From the NCBI GenBank assembly GCA_958295975.1, contig OY282446.1:1961289-2025288 (forward strand): 64,000 bases of DNA, written 5' to 3'. The position numbers were made by a program, and so were the translations under genes. The notes beneath the pieces are model-generated. The model was not told the origin of the DNA. It saw only the letters and a list, made by a program, of their open reading frames with translations, and searched no databases. This DNA comes from Tepidiformaceae bacterium (GTDB lineage: Bacteria > Chloroflexota > Dehalococcoidia > Tepidiformales > Tepidiformaceae). Positions 47,579-55,587 of the stretch are shown here, in pieces (the first letter of the stretch is position 1; each line of letters opens with the position of its first letter).

Positions 47579-48994
47579 ATGGGGCGCGCAGCCGCCGACA
47601 TGCTCGCGGACGTGGACGCGCAGTTCGAGCGCGCCGCCGCCTTCAGCGATTACCCGCGCGGCCTGCTCGACCAGATCAAGGCCTGCAGCGCCGTCTACCG
47701 CATCCGCTTTCCCGTGCGCGAGGACGACGGCGGGCTGCGCGTGATCGAGGCCTTTCGTGCGGAACACAGCTTCCACCGCAGCCCCACGAAGGGCGGCATC
47801 CGCTTCAGCCCCGAGGTGAGCGAGAACGAGGTGGCCGCGCTGGCCGCGCTCATGACCTACAAGTGCGCCATCGTGGAGGCGCCCTTCGGCGGGGCCAAGG
47901 GCGGCATCCGCCTCGATCCGCGCACCGCCAGCGAGGGCTTCCGCGAGCGCGCCACGCGCCGCTACGTGGTCGAGCTGAACCGCAAGAACCTGATCGGCCC
48001 CGCCGTGGACGTGCCCGCGCCCGACTACGGCACGGGCGAGCGCGAGATGGCCTGGATCGCGGGCACCTACGCCGAGCTCAACCCCAGCCAGCTCAGCCCC
48101 TACGCCTGCGTGACGGGCAAGCCCATCGCCCTGCACGGCATCTCCGGGCGCACGGAGGCCACGGGCCGCGGCGTGGCCACGGGCATCGCCGAGGCCCTCG
48201 ATTCCGCCGCCGACATGGCCGCCATCGGCCTCACGCGCGGCGTCGAGGGCAAGCGCGTCATCGTGCAGGGGCTGGGCAAGGTCGGCTTCCACGCCGCCCG
48301 CCTGCTGGAGCGGGAGGGCGCGCGCATCGTGGCCGTGGCCGAGATCGACGGCGGCGTGGCCTCCGCCGGGGGCCTCGACGTGGACGCCCTCCAGCGCCAC
48401 CGCGCCGAAACCGGCTCCATCCTCGGCGCGCCCGGCACGGAGACGATCGCGACCGCCGCCGAAACGCTGGAACGCGACTGCGACATCCTCGTGCCCGCCG
48501 CGCTCGAACACCAGATCACCGCCGAAAACGCGCCCCGCATCAAGGCCCGCATCGTGGCCGAGGCGGCCAACGGCCCCGTGGACAGCGAGGGCGACGCCAT
48601 CCTGCGCGAACGCGGCGTGTTCGTCATCCCCGACCTCTTCCTCAACGCGGGCGGCGTCACCGTCTCCTACTTCGAGTGGCTGAAGAACCTCCAGCACGTC
48701 TCGCCCGAACGGCTCGTGAGCCGCTACCAGGAGACGGCCACGGCGCGCGTGGTGGACGCGCTCGAGCGCGTCACGGGCGCGCGCCTGGGGGAGGACGAGC
48801 GCCAGCGCACGGTGCGCGGGCCGGAGGAGATCGACCTCGTCGAGGCCGCCCTCGCCGACACCATCATCCAGTCGTACCGCGCGGTGCACGAAATCTGGAA
48901 GTCGCGCGCCATGCCCGACCTGCGCGTGGCCGCCTACTCGCTCGCCATCGACCGCGTGGCCCGCTCCCACCTGTCGCTGGGCATCTTCCCCTAG
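47579..48994 (+). CDS. Glu/Leu/Phe/Val dehydrogenase (glutamate dehydrogenase)
   Basis: A 471-residue amino-acid dehydrogenase of the GdhA family, converting glutamate and 2-oxoglutarate plus ammonia. Substrate-binding Lys71 (SPTKGGIRF) and catalytic Lys107 (APFGGAKGGI) are present, as is the VQGLGKVGFHAA dinucleotide fold. The Asp before AxDYGTG (DVPAPDYGTG) is also right. The residue after strand 2 (AVAEIDGG) leaves NAD versus NADP open. The TATACT box at 47529-47534 gives a leader of about 45 bases. A lipoprotein gene follows 10 bases later. Confidence 0.93.
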   Translation: MGRAAADMLADVDAQFERAAAFSDYPRGLLDQIKACSAVYRIRFPVREDDGGLRVIEAFRAEHSFHRSPTKGGIRFSPEVSENEVAALAALMTYKCAIVEAPFGGAKGGIRLDPRTASEGFRERATRRYVVELNRKNLIGPAVDVPAPDYGTGEREMAWIAGTYAELNPSQLSPYACVTGKPIALHGISGRTEATGRGVATGIAEALDSAADMAAIGLTRGVEGKRVIVQGLGKVGFHAARLLEREGARIVAVAEIDGGVASAGGLDVDALQRHRAETGSILGAPGTETIATAAETLERDCDILVPAALEHQITAENAPRIKARIVAEAANGPVDSEGDAILRERGVFVIPDLFLNAGGVTVSYFEWLKNLQHVSPERLVSRYQETATARVVDALERVTGARLGEDERQRTVRGPEEIDLVEAALADTIIQSYRAVHEIWKSRAMPDLRVAAYSLAIDRVARSHLSLGIFP

Positions 48995-49004
48995 GGGGCG
49001 CGTG

Positions 49005-49559
49005 ATGGCGAGGCGCGCCGCCGTGATCCCGCTGCTTGCCGCCGTGGCCGTGGCGCTGGCCTGCGGCGGCGGCGCGACCGCCCCGGAGCCGTCGCCCGTC
49101 CGCGCCACGCCCGCCGTCGCCACGGCCACGGCGGCCGCGCCCGGCTGGTGGGAAGCGGACACGGCCACGCCCGACGCCGCCCGCCCCGACTCCCGCATCT
49201 GGAACGTGCGCGCGGAGGAGACCGCGCCGGGCGAGGCGGCCCTCTCCTTCGACTACTTCCTCTCGCTCGCGCCGGAGGCCAACGTGTTCGTGCACATGGG
49301 CTTCGATCCCGACGTGGCGATCACGCTGCTCGACGCGGCGGGGGAGACGCTGGGCGGCGTCTCGGGGATCCTCCAGCCGACGGAGTTCGGCGACGACACG
49401 GTCGGCGGCGCGGCCAGCTTCACCCTGGCCGCCGCGCGCTTCGCCGACATCGAGGCCGCGCGCATCTGCATCCGGGTGTTCACCGGCGACTACTCGGAGT
49501 TCATGGGCCGCCCGGAGCTCCTCTGCGAGCCCTTCCCCGTGGAGCGCGGCGGGCCCTAG
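49005..49559 (+). CDS. Lipoprotein of unknown function
   Basis: A 184-residue exported lipoprotein with an N-terminal signal and lipobox-like Cys (AVALACGGG), then a Pro/Ala/Thr linker. The mature part (LSFDYFLSLAPEANVFVHMG; ASFTLAAARFADIEAARICI) has a beta-rich look and two late cysteines. Family unknown. The start could also be GTG 49002. The stop is a CTAG shared with the convergent monooxygenase gene. Confidence 0.6.
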   Translation: MARRAAVIPLLAAVAVALACGGGATAPEPSPVRATPAVATATAAAPGWWEADTATPDAARPDSRIWNVRAEETAPGEAALSFDYFLSLAPEANVFVHMGFDPDVAITLLDAAGETLGGVSGILQPTEFGDDTVGGAASFTLAAARFADIEAARICIRVFTGDYSEFMGRPELLCEPFPVERGGP

Positions 49560-51484
49560 AGCAGCGCGTAGTCGGCGGGGTCCACGGTCTTCGTCTGGCG
49601 CCAGTACTCCAGCAGGGTGAAGGGCCAGTTCTGGGCCACGCGCCCCGATTCGCTCTTGTACCAGCTGGGCACGCTGGAGACGCCCCAGGCGCGCTTCAGG
49701 TTGCCCGCGTCGATGCGCTCGTTGTAGGCGTCGTGCACGTCCCGGCGGCAGTCGAGGGCGCGGTGGCCGCCCTCCAGCAGCAGCCGCAGGCACTCCAGCA
49801 CGTACTGCACCTCGCACTCCGAGAAGTAGACGATGCTGCCGTTCACCACGATGTTCGTGTTCGGTCCGTAGAGGAAGAAGAAGTTGGGGAAGTTGGGCAT
49901 GGTCACGCCCAGGTAGGCGCGCGCGTCGCCGCCCCACTGCTTGTGCATGTCCACGCCGCCGCGCCCGGTCACGCGCATGGGCGTGAGGAAATGCGAGGCC
50001 TGGAAGCCGGTGCCGTAGATGAGCGCGTCGAGCTCGTGCTCCTCGCCGTCCTCCGTGGCCACGCCGCGCGGCGTGATCTCGCGGATGGGCGTGGTGATCA
50101 GGCGCACGTTGTCGCGCAGGAGCGTGCGCGGCCAGGAGCCGTTGTCCACCACGATGCGCTTGGAGGCGGGCGGAAACCGCGGCATGGCCTTCTCGATGAG
50201 GTCGGGCCGTCCCGCCAGCTGCTGCGTGAGCGAGCCCGCCAGCAGGTCCCGCAGCTGGCGGTTGGCCGCGCCCGTCACCTCGTCGCCCGGCCGGAAGCCG
50301 TCGTCCACCTCGACCATGGGCAGGAAGCCGTCGGAGATGGCCCAGAACAGCCAGAAGCGGTACCACTGCGCGTAGCCGGGCACGTGCCGCAGCAGCCAGA
50401 GGAAGCCGCCGGAGACGCGCTCGTGGTAGTTGGGCGCGGGCGCGTACCAGTTGGGCGTGCGCTGGAAGATGCGCACCTCCGCCGCCTCTCCGGCCACGTG
50501 CGGGATGAACTGCGAGGCGCTCGAGCCCGTGCCGATGACGCCCACGCGCGCGCCCGCCAGCTCCGCCCCGTGGTCCCAGCGGGCGGAGTGGAAGGCCGCT
50601 CCGGCGAAGTTCCCCAGCCCCGCCACGTCCGGCAGCTTCGGGCGATTCAGCTGGCCCACCGCGCTGATCACGGCCTCCGCCTCGATCGCCTCCTCCGCGC
50701 CGTCGGGGCCGCGCACCGTCACCGTCCACAGGCAGCGCTCGTCGTCGAAGGCCGCCGACAGCACCTCCGTGTTGAAGCGCACGTTCCCGCGGATGCCGAA
50801 CTCGTCGGCGCAGTCGCGGAAGTACTCCAGCAGCACCTCCTGCGGCGAATGGTGGTAGGGCCAGTCGTACTTCTGCGCGAAGGAGTAGCTGTAGGCGTGG
50901 TTGGAGGAGTCCACGCGCGCGCCCGGATAGGTGTTCTCGAACCAGGTGCCGCCCACGTCCCCGTTCTTCTCGATGACGGTGAAGGGCACGCCCGCCTGCT
51001 GCAGGCGGTGGGCGGCGAGGATGCCCGACATGCCCGCGCCGATGATCACGGCCCGCAGCCGCCGCCCGGGCGCGATCTCCTCCAGCCGCCAGCCGGGGGC
51101 GCGCGCGTCCGTCTCCGCGAAGGCCAGCTCCTCCAGCAGCAGGGGCAGGTACTCGTCGCTCACGTGCTCGCCGATGAGGTAGTCCATCATGCGCCGCGCC
51201 TGCTCGCGCGAGAGGGCCGGGGCGGGCGGCGCGCCGCCGTCGCGCCAGGCCGCGAGCGTCCGCAGCGCCAGCTCGCGCGCCGCCTCCTGCGCCTCCGGCG
51301 AGAGCCCGCCCTGCGGGTCCGTCAGCACCACCGTGCCGGGGAAGAGGTCGTCGCGCAGCAGCGTCAGGTCGCCCGTGAGCTGCGCCAGCGCGGGCAGCAG
51401 CGAGGGCAGGTGGGCGTCCGCGAGCGCCTCGCGGATGCGGTCGTCGTCCTCGGGCAGGGGCGCGATCTCACGGCTGATGGCCAT
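49556..51484 (-). CDS. Flavin-containing (Baeyer-Villiger type) monooxygenase
   Basis: A 642-residue FAD/NADPH-dependent monooxygenase. FAD-binding GAGMSGILAAHRLQQAG is followed by GGTWFENTYPGARVD. The BVMO fingerprint appears as FAGAAFHSARWD, and the NADPH site is VIGTGSSASQFIP. An N-terminal extension of about 150 residues is typical of 4-hydroxyacetophenone-monooxygenase-like proteins. It probably inserts oxygen next to a ketone or oxidises a heteroatom. A TAGGCT box ends six bases before the ATG. Confidence 0.88.
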   Translation of the reverse strand: MAISREIAPLPEDDDRIREALADAHLPSLLPALAQLTGDLTLLRDDLFPGTVVLTDPQGGLSPEAQEAARELALRTLAAWRDGGAPPAPALSREQARRMMDYLIGEHVSDEYLPLLLEELAFAETDARAPGWRLEEIAPGRRLRAVIIGAGMSGILAAHRLQQAGVPFTVIEKNGDVGGTWFENTYPGARVDSSNHAYSYSFAQKYDWPYHHSPQEVLLEYFRDCADEFGIRGNVRFNTEVLSAAFDDERCLWTVTVRGPDGAEEAIEAEAVISAVGQLNRPKLPDVAGLGNFAGAAFHSARWDHGAELAGARVGVIGTGSSASQFIPHVAGEAAEVRIFQRTPNWYAPAPNYHERVSGGFLWLLRHVPGYAQWYRFWLFWAISDGFLPMVEVDDGFRPGDEVTGAANRQLRDLLAGSLTQQLAGRPDLIEKAMPRFPPASKRIVVDNGSWPRTLLRDNVRLITTPIREITPRGVATEDGEEHELDALIYGTGFQASHFLTPMRVTGRGGVDMHKQWGGDARAYLGVTMPNFPNFFFLYGPNTNIVVNGSIVYFSECEVQYVLECLRLLLEGGHRALDCRRDVHDAYNERIDAGNLKRAWGVSSVPSWYKSESGRVAQNWPFTLLEYWRQTKTVDPADYALL

Positions 51485-51490
51485 GCCCCA

Positions 51491-51496
51491 AGCCTA
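51491..51496 (-). promoter_or_regulatory. -10 box (TAGGCT) for the leaderless monooxygenase gene
   Basis: On the minus strand TAGGCT ends six bases before the ATG at 51484, with only TGGGGC between. Confidence 0.5.
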
Positions 51497-51620
51497 GCGG
51501 GCGCGCGGCGTCGCTGCCAGCCATCGCGTAGCATCGCGGCTCCCCCGACGCCGCTGATCGCATGCGGGCCGAGGGGCAGCCATCGCGCCGGGACAGGCGG
51601 GAAGATCGAGGAGAAGGTCC

Positions 51621-52394
51621 GTGAAGAACTGGATCATCGCCGCCCTCGTTGCGTTCATCGCCGTCGGAGGGGCCATCGGGGCCTTCGCGGGCCTCCGCAC
51701 CGTTGATCGGGCCTTCGAGGTTCGCGTCTGGGAAAACGTGGACGACCCCTCGGAGCACTACCTCAGCATCCGCTCCGCGGGCGGCAGCTGGGAGACGGCG
51801 GGCACCATCCCCGTGCCGCTCACGGACGGGATCAGCGCGAACGGGCGCTACCGCTACGGCGATCTCCGGATCGTCCTTCCCGTGTCGGTCGACGCGCCCG
51901 ACGAAGCCGCGCTCGGGATGGCCATGTCCTCGGGCCACTGGTCCATCACGACGTACCACGATCCGATTTTCGAGCGGGAAACGGCGTCCGCGCTCCTGAG
52001 CGGCGAGGCGGTGATCGAAAAGCTCTGGAGCGGCTCCCTCGTCGATAAGCCGTACCTTCAGATCTACTGCGACGGAGCGGAACTGTTTGCGTTTGTCTTC
52101 TGGGACGATCCGATCTTCGCCCCCGTTGAACAGAGCCCGGTGCCGACCCTGCGCTCGGTGCGTACCGCCTGGCGGCTCGACCGGAAGGCGCCGGTGCAGG
52201 AGCGGTGGCTGCCCTCCACGCGGGCCCAGGCGACCTTCGCGCAGGATCCGGCCCGCTTCGTGTCGGGAATCCTCGGCGGGGAGACGCTGATCATCCGCGT
52301 GACCCCCGCCAGCGGCGAGGACCACACCCTCACGGTGAACATCGCCGGGCTCGCCGACGTCATGGGCAACCTGACCTGCTATTCCCCCGAGTAG
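51621..52394 (+). CDS. Membrane-anchored protein of unknown function
   Basis: A 257-residue protein with one N-terminal span (NWIIAALVAFIAVGGAIGAF) acting as a signal anchor and an extracytoplasmic beta-rich domain (FEVRVWENVDDPSEHYLSIR; LRIVLPVSVDAPDEAALG). No catalytic motif is evident. It starts at GTG 51621 with GAGGAGAAGG upstream; a TAGCAT box at 51532-51537 would give a longer leader. Base composition is slightly less GC-rich than its neighbours. Confidence 0.6.
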   Translation: MKNWIIAALVAFIAVGGAIGAFAGLRTVDRAFEVRVWENVDDPSEHYLSIRSAGGSWETAGTIPVPLTDGISANGRYRYGDLRIVLPVSVDAPDEAALGMAMSSGHWSITTYHDPIFERETASALLSGEAVIEKLWSGSLVDKPYLQIYCDGAELFAFVFWDDPIFAPVEQSPVPTLRSVRTAWRLDRKAPVQERWLPSTRAQATFAQDPARFVSGILGGETLIIRVTPASGEDHTLTVNIAGLADVMGNLTCYSPE

Positions 52395-52420
52395 CAGGAG
52401 CCACCGCGCCGCCCGTCCGG

Positions 52421-52426
52421 TACGCT
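52421..52426 (+). promoter_or_regulatory. -10 box (TACGCT) for a leaderless gene
   Basis: TACGCT ends seven bases before the ATG at 52434; no Shine-Dalgarno is seen. Confidence 0.45.
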
Positions 52427-52433
52427 CCGCGCC

Positions 52434-54173
52434 ATGCCCTTCGAGCCGCTGCCGCTGGCCGTGTCCGTGCGCACGCAATCGCGCGCGGGACCGCCGCTGG
52501 CGCGCCTGCTCGCGGCGCTCGGCGTCGGGGAGACGGCGGCGGACGGCGCGCCGTGCGTGTGCGTCTGCGACGAGGGGGAGGCCCCGGCGGACGGCGCGCA
52601 CGCCTGCGTGCGGCTGGCCGCGGACGAGGACGCCTTCGCGCGGGCGCGGCGCATCATCGGCGCGCGCAACCCCTCCCCGCGCCACGCCGACCGCGGCCTC
52701 ATGCCCCCCGCCGGGCACCTCGCGGGCGTGCTCGCGGGGGCGGCGGCCTCGGCGGCGCTGCTGCAGGCCCTGGCCCTCGCCCGCGGGGAGCGCCCCGCCC
52801 CCGCCCGCGTCGGCGTCGAGCCGCTGGCGCTCCACCTGATCCTGCCGCTCGTCTCCGCGCGCTCGGCGGGGTCGAGCGGCATGCCCGTGCGCACGCCCAC
52901 GCCCGCCGCGCCCCTCGTCTACCCCTTCGGCATCACGCCCTGCGCGGACGGCGAGGTGGGCGTGTACCAGGCCGTGCCGACCGAGTGGCCGCGCTTCTGC
53001 GCGCTCATCGGGCGCGAGGACCTCGCGGACGCCTACCCCACGGTGGAGTCGCGCCGCGAGCACGGGGCCGCCATCCTCGCCGCCGCCGATCACTGGCTGC
53101 GCGCGCATACCGCCGACGAGGCGGTGCGCCTCGCGCAGGCGGCGGCGCTGCCCTGGGCGCCCGTGGCGACGCTCGACGCCCTGTCCGAATCGCCCTACCT
53201 GCGCCGTCGCGGCGTGACCGGCCCCGATGCGGGCGCGCCCTGGCGGGTCGAACGCGCCGCCGCGGAGGCCGCGCCCCATCCCGACCGCGAGGCCGTGCGC
53301 GCGGCGCTCGCCGCCGCCCTGCCCGCGCCCGTGCCGGGGCCGCTCGCGGGCCTCATCGCGGTCGAGGTGACGCAGCACTGGGCGGGACCGCTCGCCGCCC
53401 GCCTGCTCGCCGACCACGGCGCGCTCGTGCTCAAGTGCGAGCCCCCGACCGGCGACTTCTGGCGCAACGGCGGCGCCCTGCGCGACGGCTCCGGCGACTC
53501 CTGGACCTTCGAGCCGATCAATCTGGGCAAGGGCTCCATCGCCCTCAACCTGCGCGACGCCGCCGACCGCCGTCTGCTGGAAACCCTGCTGGGGGCCTGC
53601 GACGTGGTCGTCGAGAACCTGTCGCGGGAGGCGCGGCGGCGCGCGGGCCTCGATTTCGCCGCCCTCGCCGCGCGCAACCCGAACGTCGTCGCCGTCTCCC
53701 TGCCGGGCTACGAGGCCGGGGGCCCGCTGGCGGACTGGCGCGGCATGGGCTGGTCGTTCGAGGCCGCCTCCGGCTACGCCTCCGCGCTCGGCGGCGGTGC
53801 GCCCGCCAACTCCGGCTTCCCCTACGGCGACCCCATCGGCGCGCTCACGGCCTTCCTCGCCCTGCTGCGCGAGCTGGCGGGGCGGCGGCTGCGCGGGGAC
53901 GCGGGCGCGGCCCTGCTCGATGTGGGGCAGGTGGCCGCCCTCGCCTGGACGCTCCTCGAACCGCTGCGCACGGGCGAGCGCGGCCCGTCCCTCGCGCCCC
54001 TCGACGACGCCCTCGCGCAGGGCCGCGTGGAGCCGTCCTGGCCGCTGGAGCGCATCCCCACGGCCTCGGGCCGCACGATGGACCACCCCCTCCCGCCGAC
54101 GGGCCTCGCCGCGCAACCCCCACGCCACCGCGCCCCGCTGCTCGACGAGCACGGGGAGGTGCGGGGGTTGTGA
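52434..54173 (+). CDS. CaiB/BaiF CoA-transferase with permuted or fused domains
   Basis: A 579-residue protein with CoA-transferase III parts in unusual order. Residues about 160-270 (YPFGITPCADGEVGVYQ, ADAYPTVESRREH, LPWAPVATLDAL) correspond to the C-terminal small domain of CaiB. A second unit from about 300 (GPLAGLIAVEVTQHWAGPLA, HGALVLKCEPP, FEPINLGKGSIALNLR) is the N-terminal CoA-binding half, with FPYGDPIGAL giving the likely catalytic Asp. The first 90 residues look like a worn remnant of another N-terminal half. It may be a degenerate tandem fusion. Substrate unknown. Confidence 0.72.
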   Translation: MPFEPLPLAVSVRTQSRAGPPLARLLAALGVGETAADGAPCVCVCDEGEAPADGAHACVRLAADEDAFARARRIIGARNPSPRHADRGLMPPAGHLAGVLAGAAASAALLQALALARGERPAPARVGVEPLALHLILPLVSARSAGSSGMPVRTPTPAAPLVYPFGITPCADGEVGVYQAVPTEWPRFCALIGREDLADAYPTVESRREHGAAILAAADHWLRAHTADEAVRLAQAAALPWAPVATLDALSESPYLRRRGVTGPDAGAPWRVERAAAEAAPHPDREAVRAALAAALPAPVPGPLAGLIAVEVTQHWAGPLAARLLADHGALVLKCEPPTGDFWRNGGALRDGSGDSWTFEPINLGKGSIALNLRDAADRRLLETLLGACDVVVENLSREARRRAGLDFAALAARNPNVVAVSLPGYEAGGPLADWRGMGWSFEAASGYASALGGGAPANSGFPYGDPIGALTAFLALLRELAGRRLRGDAGAALLDVGQVAALAWTLLEPLRTGERGPSLAPLDDALAQGRVEPSWPLERIPTASGRTMDHPLPPTGLAAQPPRHRAPLLDEHGEVRGL

Positions 54174-54175
54174 TT

Positions 54176-54292
54176 GACGGCTGATCAAGCCGTCCCTATT
54201 GATGGCGCAAGAAACCGAGAATTTTCTTGGGGTGCGAAGTTTGTGATAGGAGAACTTTTAAAAACTCCTGTGCAGTGGAATATTGACCACTG
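54176..54292. repeat. Cluster of four inverted repeats (stem-loops)
   Basis: Four short palindromes follow each other in 117 bp: GACGGCT/AGCCGTC (54176-54182 with 54188-54194), CAAGAAA/TTTCTTG (54208-54214 with 54223-54229), AGGAG/CTCCT (54248-54252 with 54265-54269) and CAGTGG/CCACTG (54273-54278 with 54287-54292). The region lies between two convergent genes and is AT-rich. It may be a pair of terminators, a structured RNA, or an ancient insertion edge. Confidence 0.55.
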
Positions 54293-54309
54293 TGGAGAGT
54301 ATAGCGATG

Positions 54310-55068
54310 CTATTGAATGCGCTTGATACTCATATCAGGGGAAAAGTGCTCTCGGGATGAGTAATTTCTTTCCTCCCAAACTCGCAGCAAATGGTTTGGA
54401 TTAACCAGCAAGAGTGAATCCGGCTGATGGATGGATTGAAGCTTGATACAAGACTTGAAGGTGTACGCTCCTCCAGCTCTGCTGGGGAATTCCAGAGATA
54501 TCTGAGGGCTAGCAAATGCGAAAGGAGCCTTGTCTGCGAGAAATAGAGCACATCCTTCCGGAAACTTAGGAACAGAATAGCATTTGGTGCCTTCGATTGC
54601 GAATCCCTCAGGTGCATCACGCATTAAAAAGCCCTTGGTGTTGGTGACGAAGTCGATGTGCAGATTATCTTCAAGGAACAGGAATCCCCATTCCTCAGAG
54701 AAACATTTGGAGGACATGGCAGCCTTAAAATCATTAGTGTCCGGCCTCTCTGTTCGGGGAAAAGAAAAATACAAAGCATTCCCCATGGCCTCGATCGCTC
54801 GCCGCCAAATCTCCGTGGCGAAGTTCGCCGCGATACTCTCCAAGCTGGAAGGCATAGCGTAAGTGGCGGAGTTTTCTTCCGGGATCGAATACTGGCCAGT
54901 GATCAGGTACCCGTGCGGCGAAGCGTCCGTCCCAAACGTGATGCTGAACATGTCATGAGCCATCCTACGATTCGGGTCATCGGTGAAGGCCTTGCTGAAC
55001 GCACCTTCGTACAGAGAACGCAGCTCCTCCTGCTCATACGGCTTTTTCGTGAAGTCATCGATCAGCAT
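54310..55068 (-). CDS. AT-rich accessory protein, unknown function
   Basis: A 252-residue protein, clearly AT-richer than the purine-synthesis genes beside it. It has no obvious signal peptide or membrane span. Segments such as EEWGFLFLEDNLHIDFVTNTK and GCALFLADKAPFAFASPQIS suggest a beta-rich fold. I cannot name a family. AGGAAAA precedes the ATG at moderate distance. It is followed by the hairpin cluster and may be a horizontally acquired single-gene unit. Confidence 0.55.
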   Translation of the reverse strand: MLIDDFTKKPYEQEELRSLYEGAFSKAFTDDPNRRMAHDMFSITFGTDASPHGYLITGQYSIPEENSATYAMPSSLESIAANFATEIWRRAIEAMGNALYFSFPRTERPDTNDFKAAMSSKCFSEEWGFLFLEDNLHIDFVTNTKGFLMRDAPEGFAIEGTKCYSVPKFPEGCALFLADKAPFAFASPQISLEFPSRAGGAYTFKSCIKLQSIHQPDSLLLVNPNHLLRVWEERNYSSREHFSPDMSIKRIQ

Positions 55069-55125
55069 CGTCAGATTTTCCTGCGTCTGTGCGTCTGCGT
55101 CAACATCCTCACCGAGTCTGTTCCC

Positions 55126-55587
55126 CTACCCCGACTGCGCGGCGCGGAAGGCGGCGTAGGACTCGCGCACATCCGGGTGGGCGAGGGAGAGGATGGCGGC
55201 GGCCAGGTAGGCGGCGTTGCGCGCGCCCCAGCCCCCCACCGCCACGCCCGCCACGGGCACGCCCGGCGGCATCTGCAGCACGCCGAAGACAGCGTCCAGC
55301 CCGCCCGCCACCTCGCTCGTGGCCAGCGGCACGCCGATGACCGGCAGCGTCGTCTGCGCGGCCACCGCGCCGGGCAGGTGGGCGGCCCCGCCGGCGGCGC
55401 AGATGACGACGCCGATGCCCGCGTCCGCCGCGCCGCGCGCGAACTCGCGCACGCGGTCGGGCGTGCGGTGCGCGGACATAACGTGCGTCTCGAAGGGGAT
55501 GCCGAGCGACTCCAGCGCCTTCTCCGTCGGTTCCATGAGGGGCGCGTCGTTCCTCGATCCCATGAGGATGGCGACGAGCGCGCTCAC
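55126..55587 (-). CDS. purE: 5-(carboxyamino)imidazole ribonucleotide mutase
   Basis: A 153-residue PurE, which moves CO2 in purine synthesis (N5-CAIR to CAIR). It shows VAILMGSRNDAPLM at the start, MSAHRTPDRV with the catalytic His, GGAAHLPGAVAAQTTLPVIG, and the late GGWGARNAAYLAA segment. A partner PurK is not present. It starts at GTG overlapping the purD stop by four bases, so both are translated together. Confidence 0.94.
   Translation of the reverse strand: MSALVAILMGSRNDAPLMEPTEKALESLGIPFETHVMSAHRTPDRVREFARGAADAGIGVVICAAGGAAHLPGAVAAQTTLPVIGVPLATSEVAGGLDAVFGVLQMPPGVPVAGVAVGGWGARNAAYLAAAILSLAHPDVRESYAAFRAAQSG

Noticed and set aside
51468-54188. A 906-codon minus-strand frame over the permuted CoA transferase
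   Set aside because: Antisense frame; the plus strand holds CaiB motifs and a matching start with a -10 box.
54176-54292. Hairpin cluster considered as a retron msr-msd
   Set aside because: There is no reverse transcriptase gene nearby.
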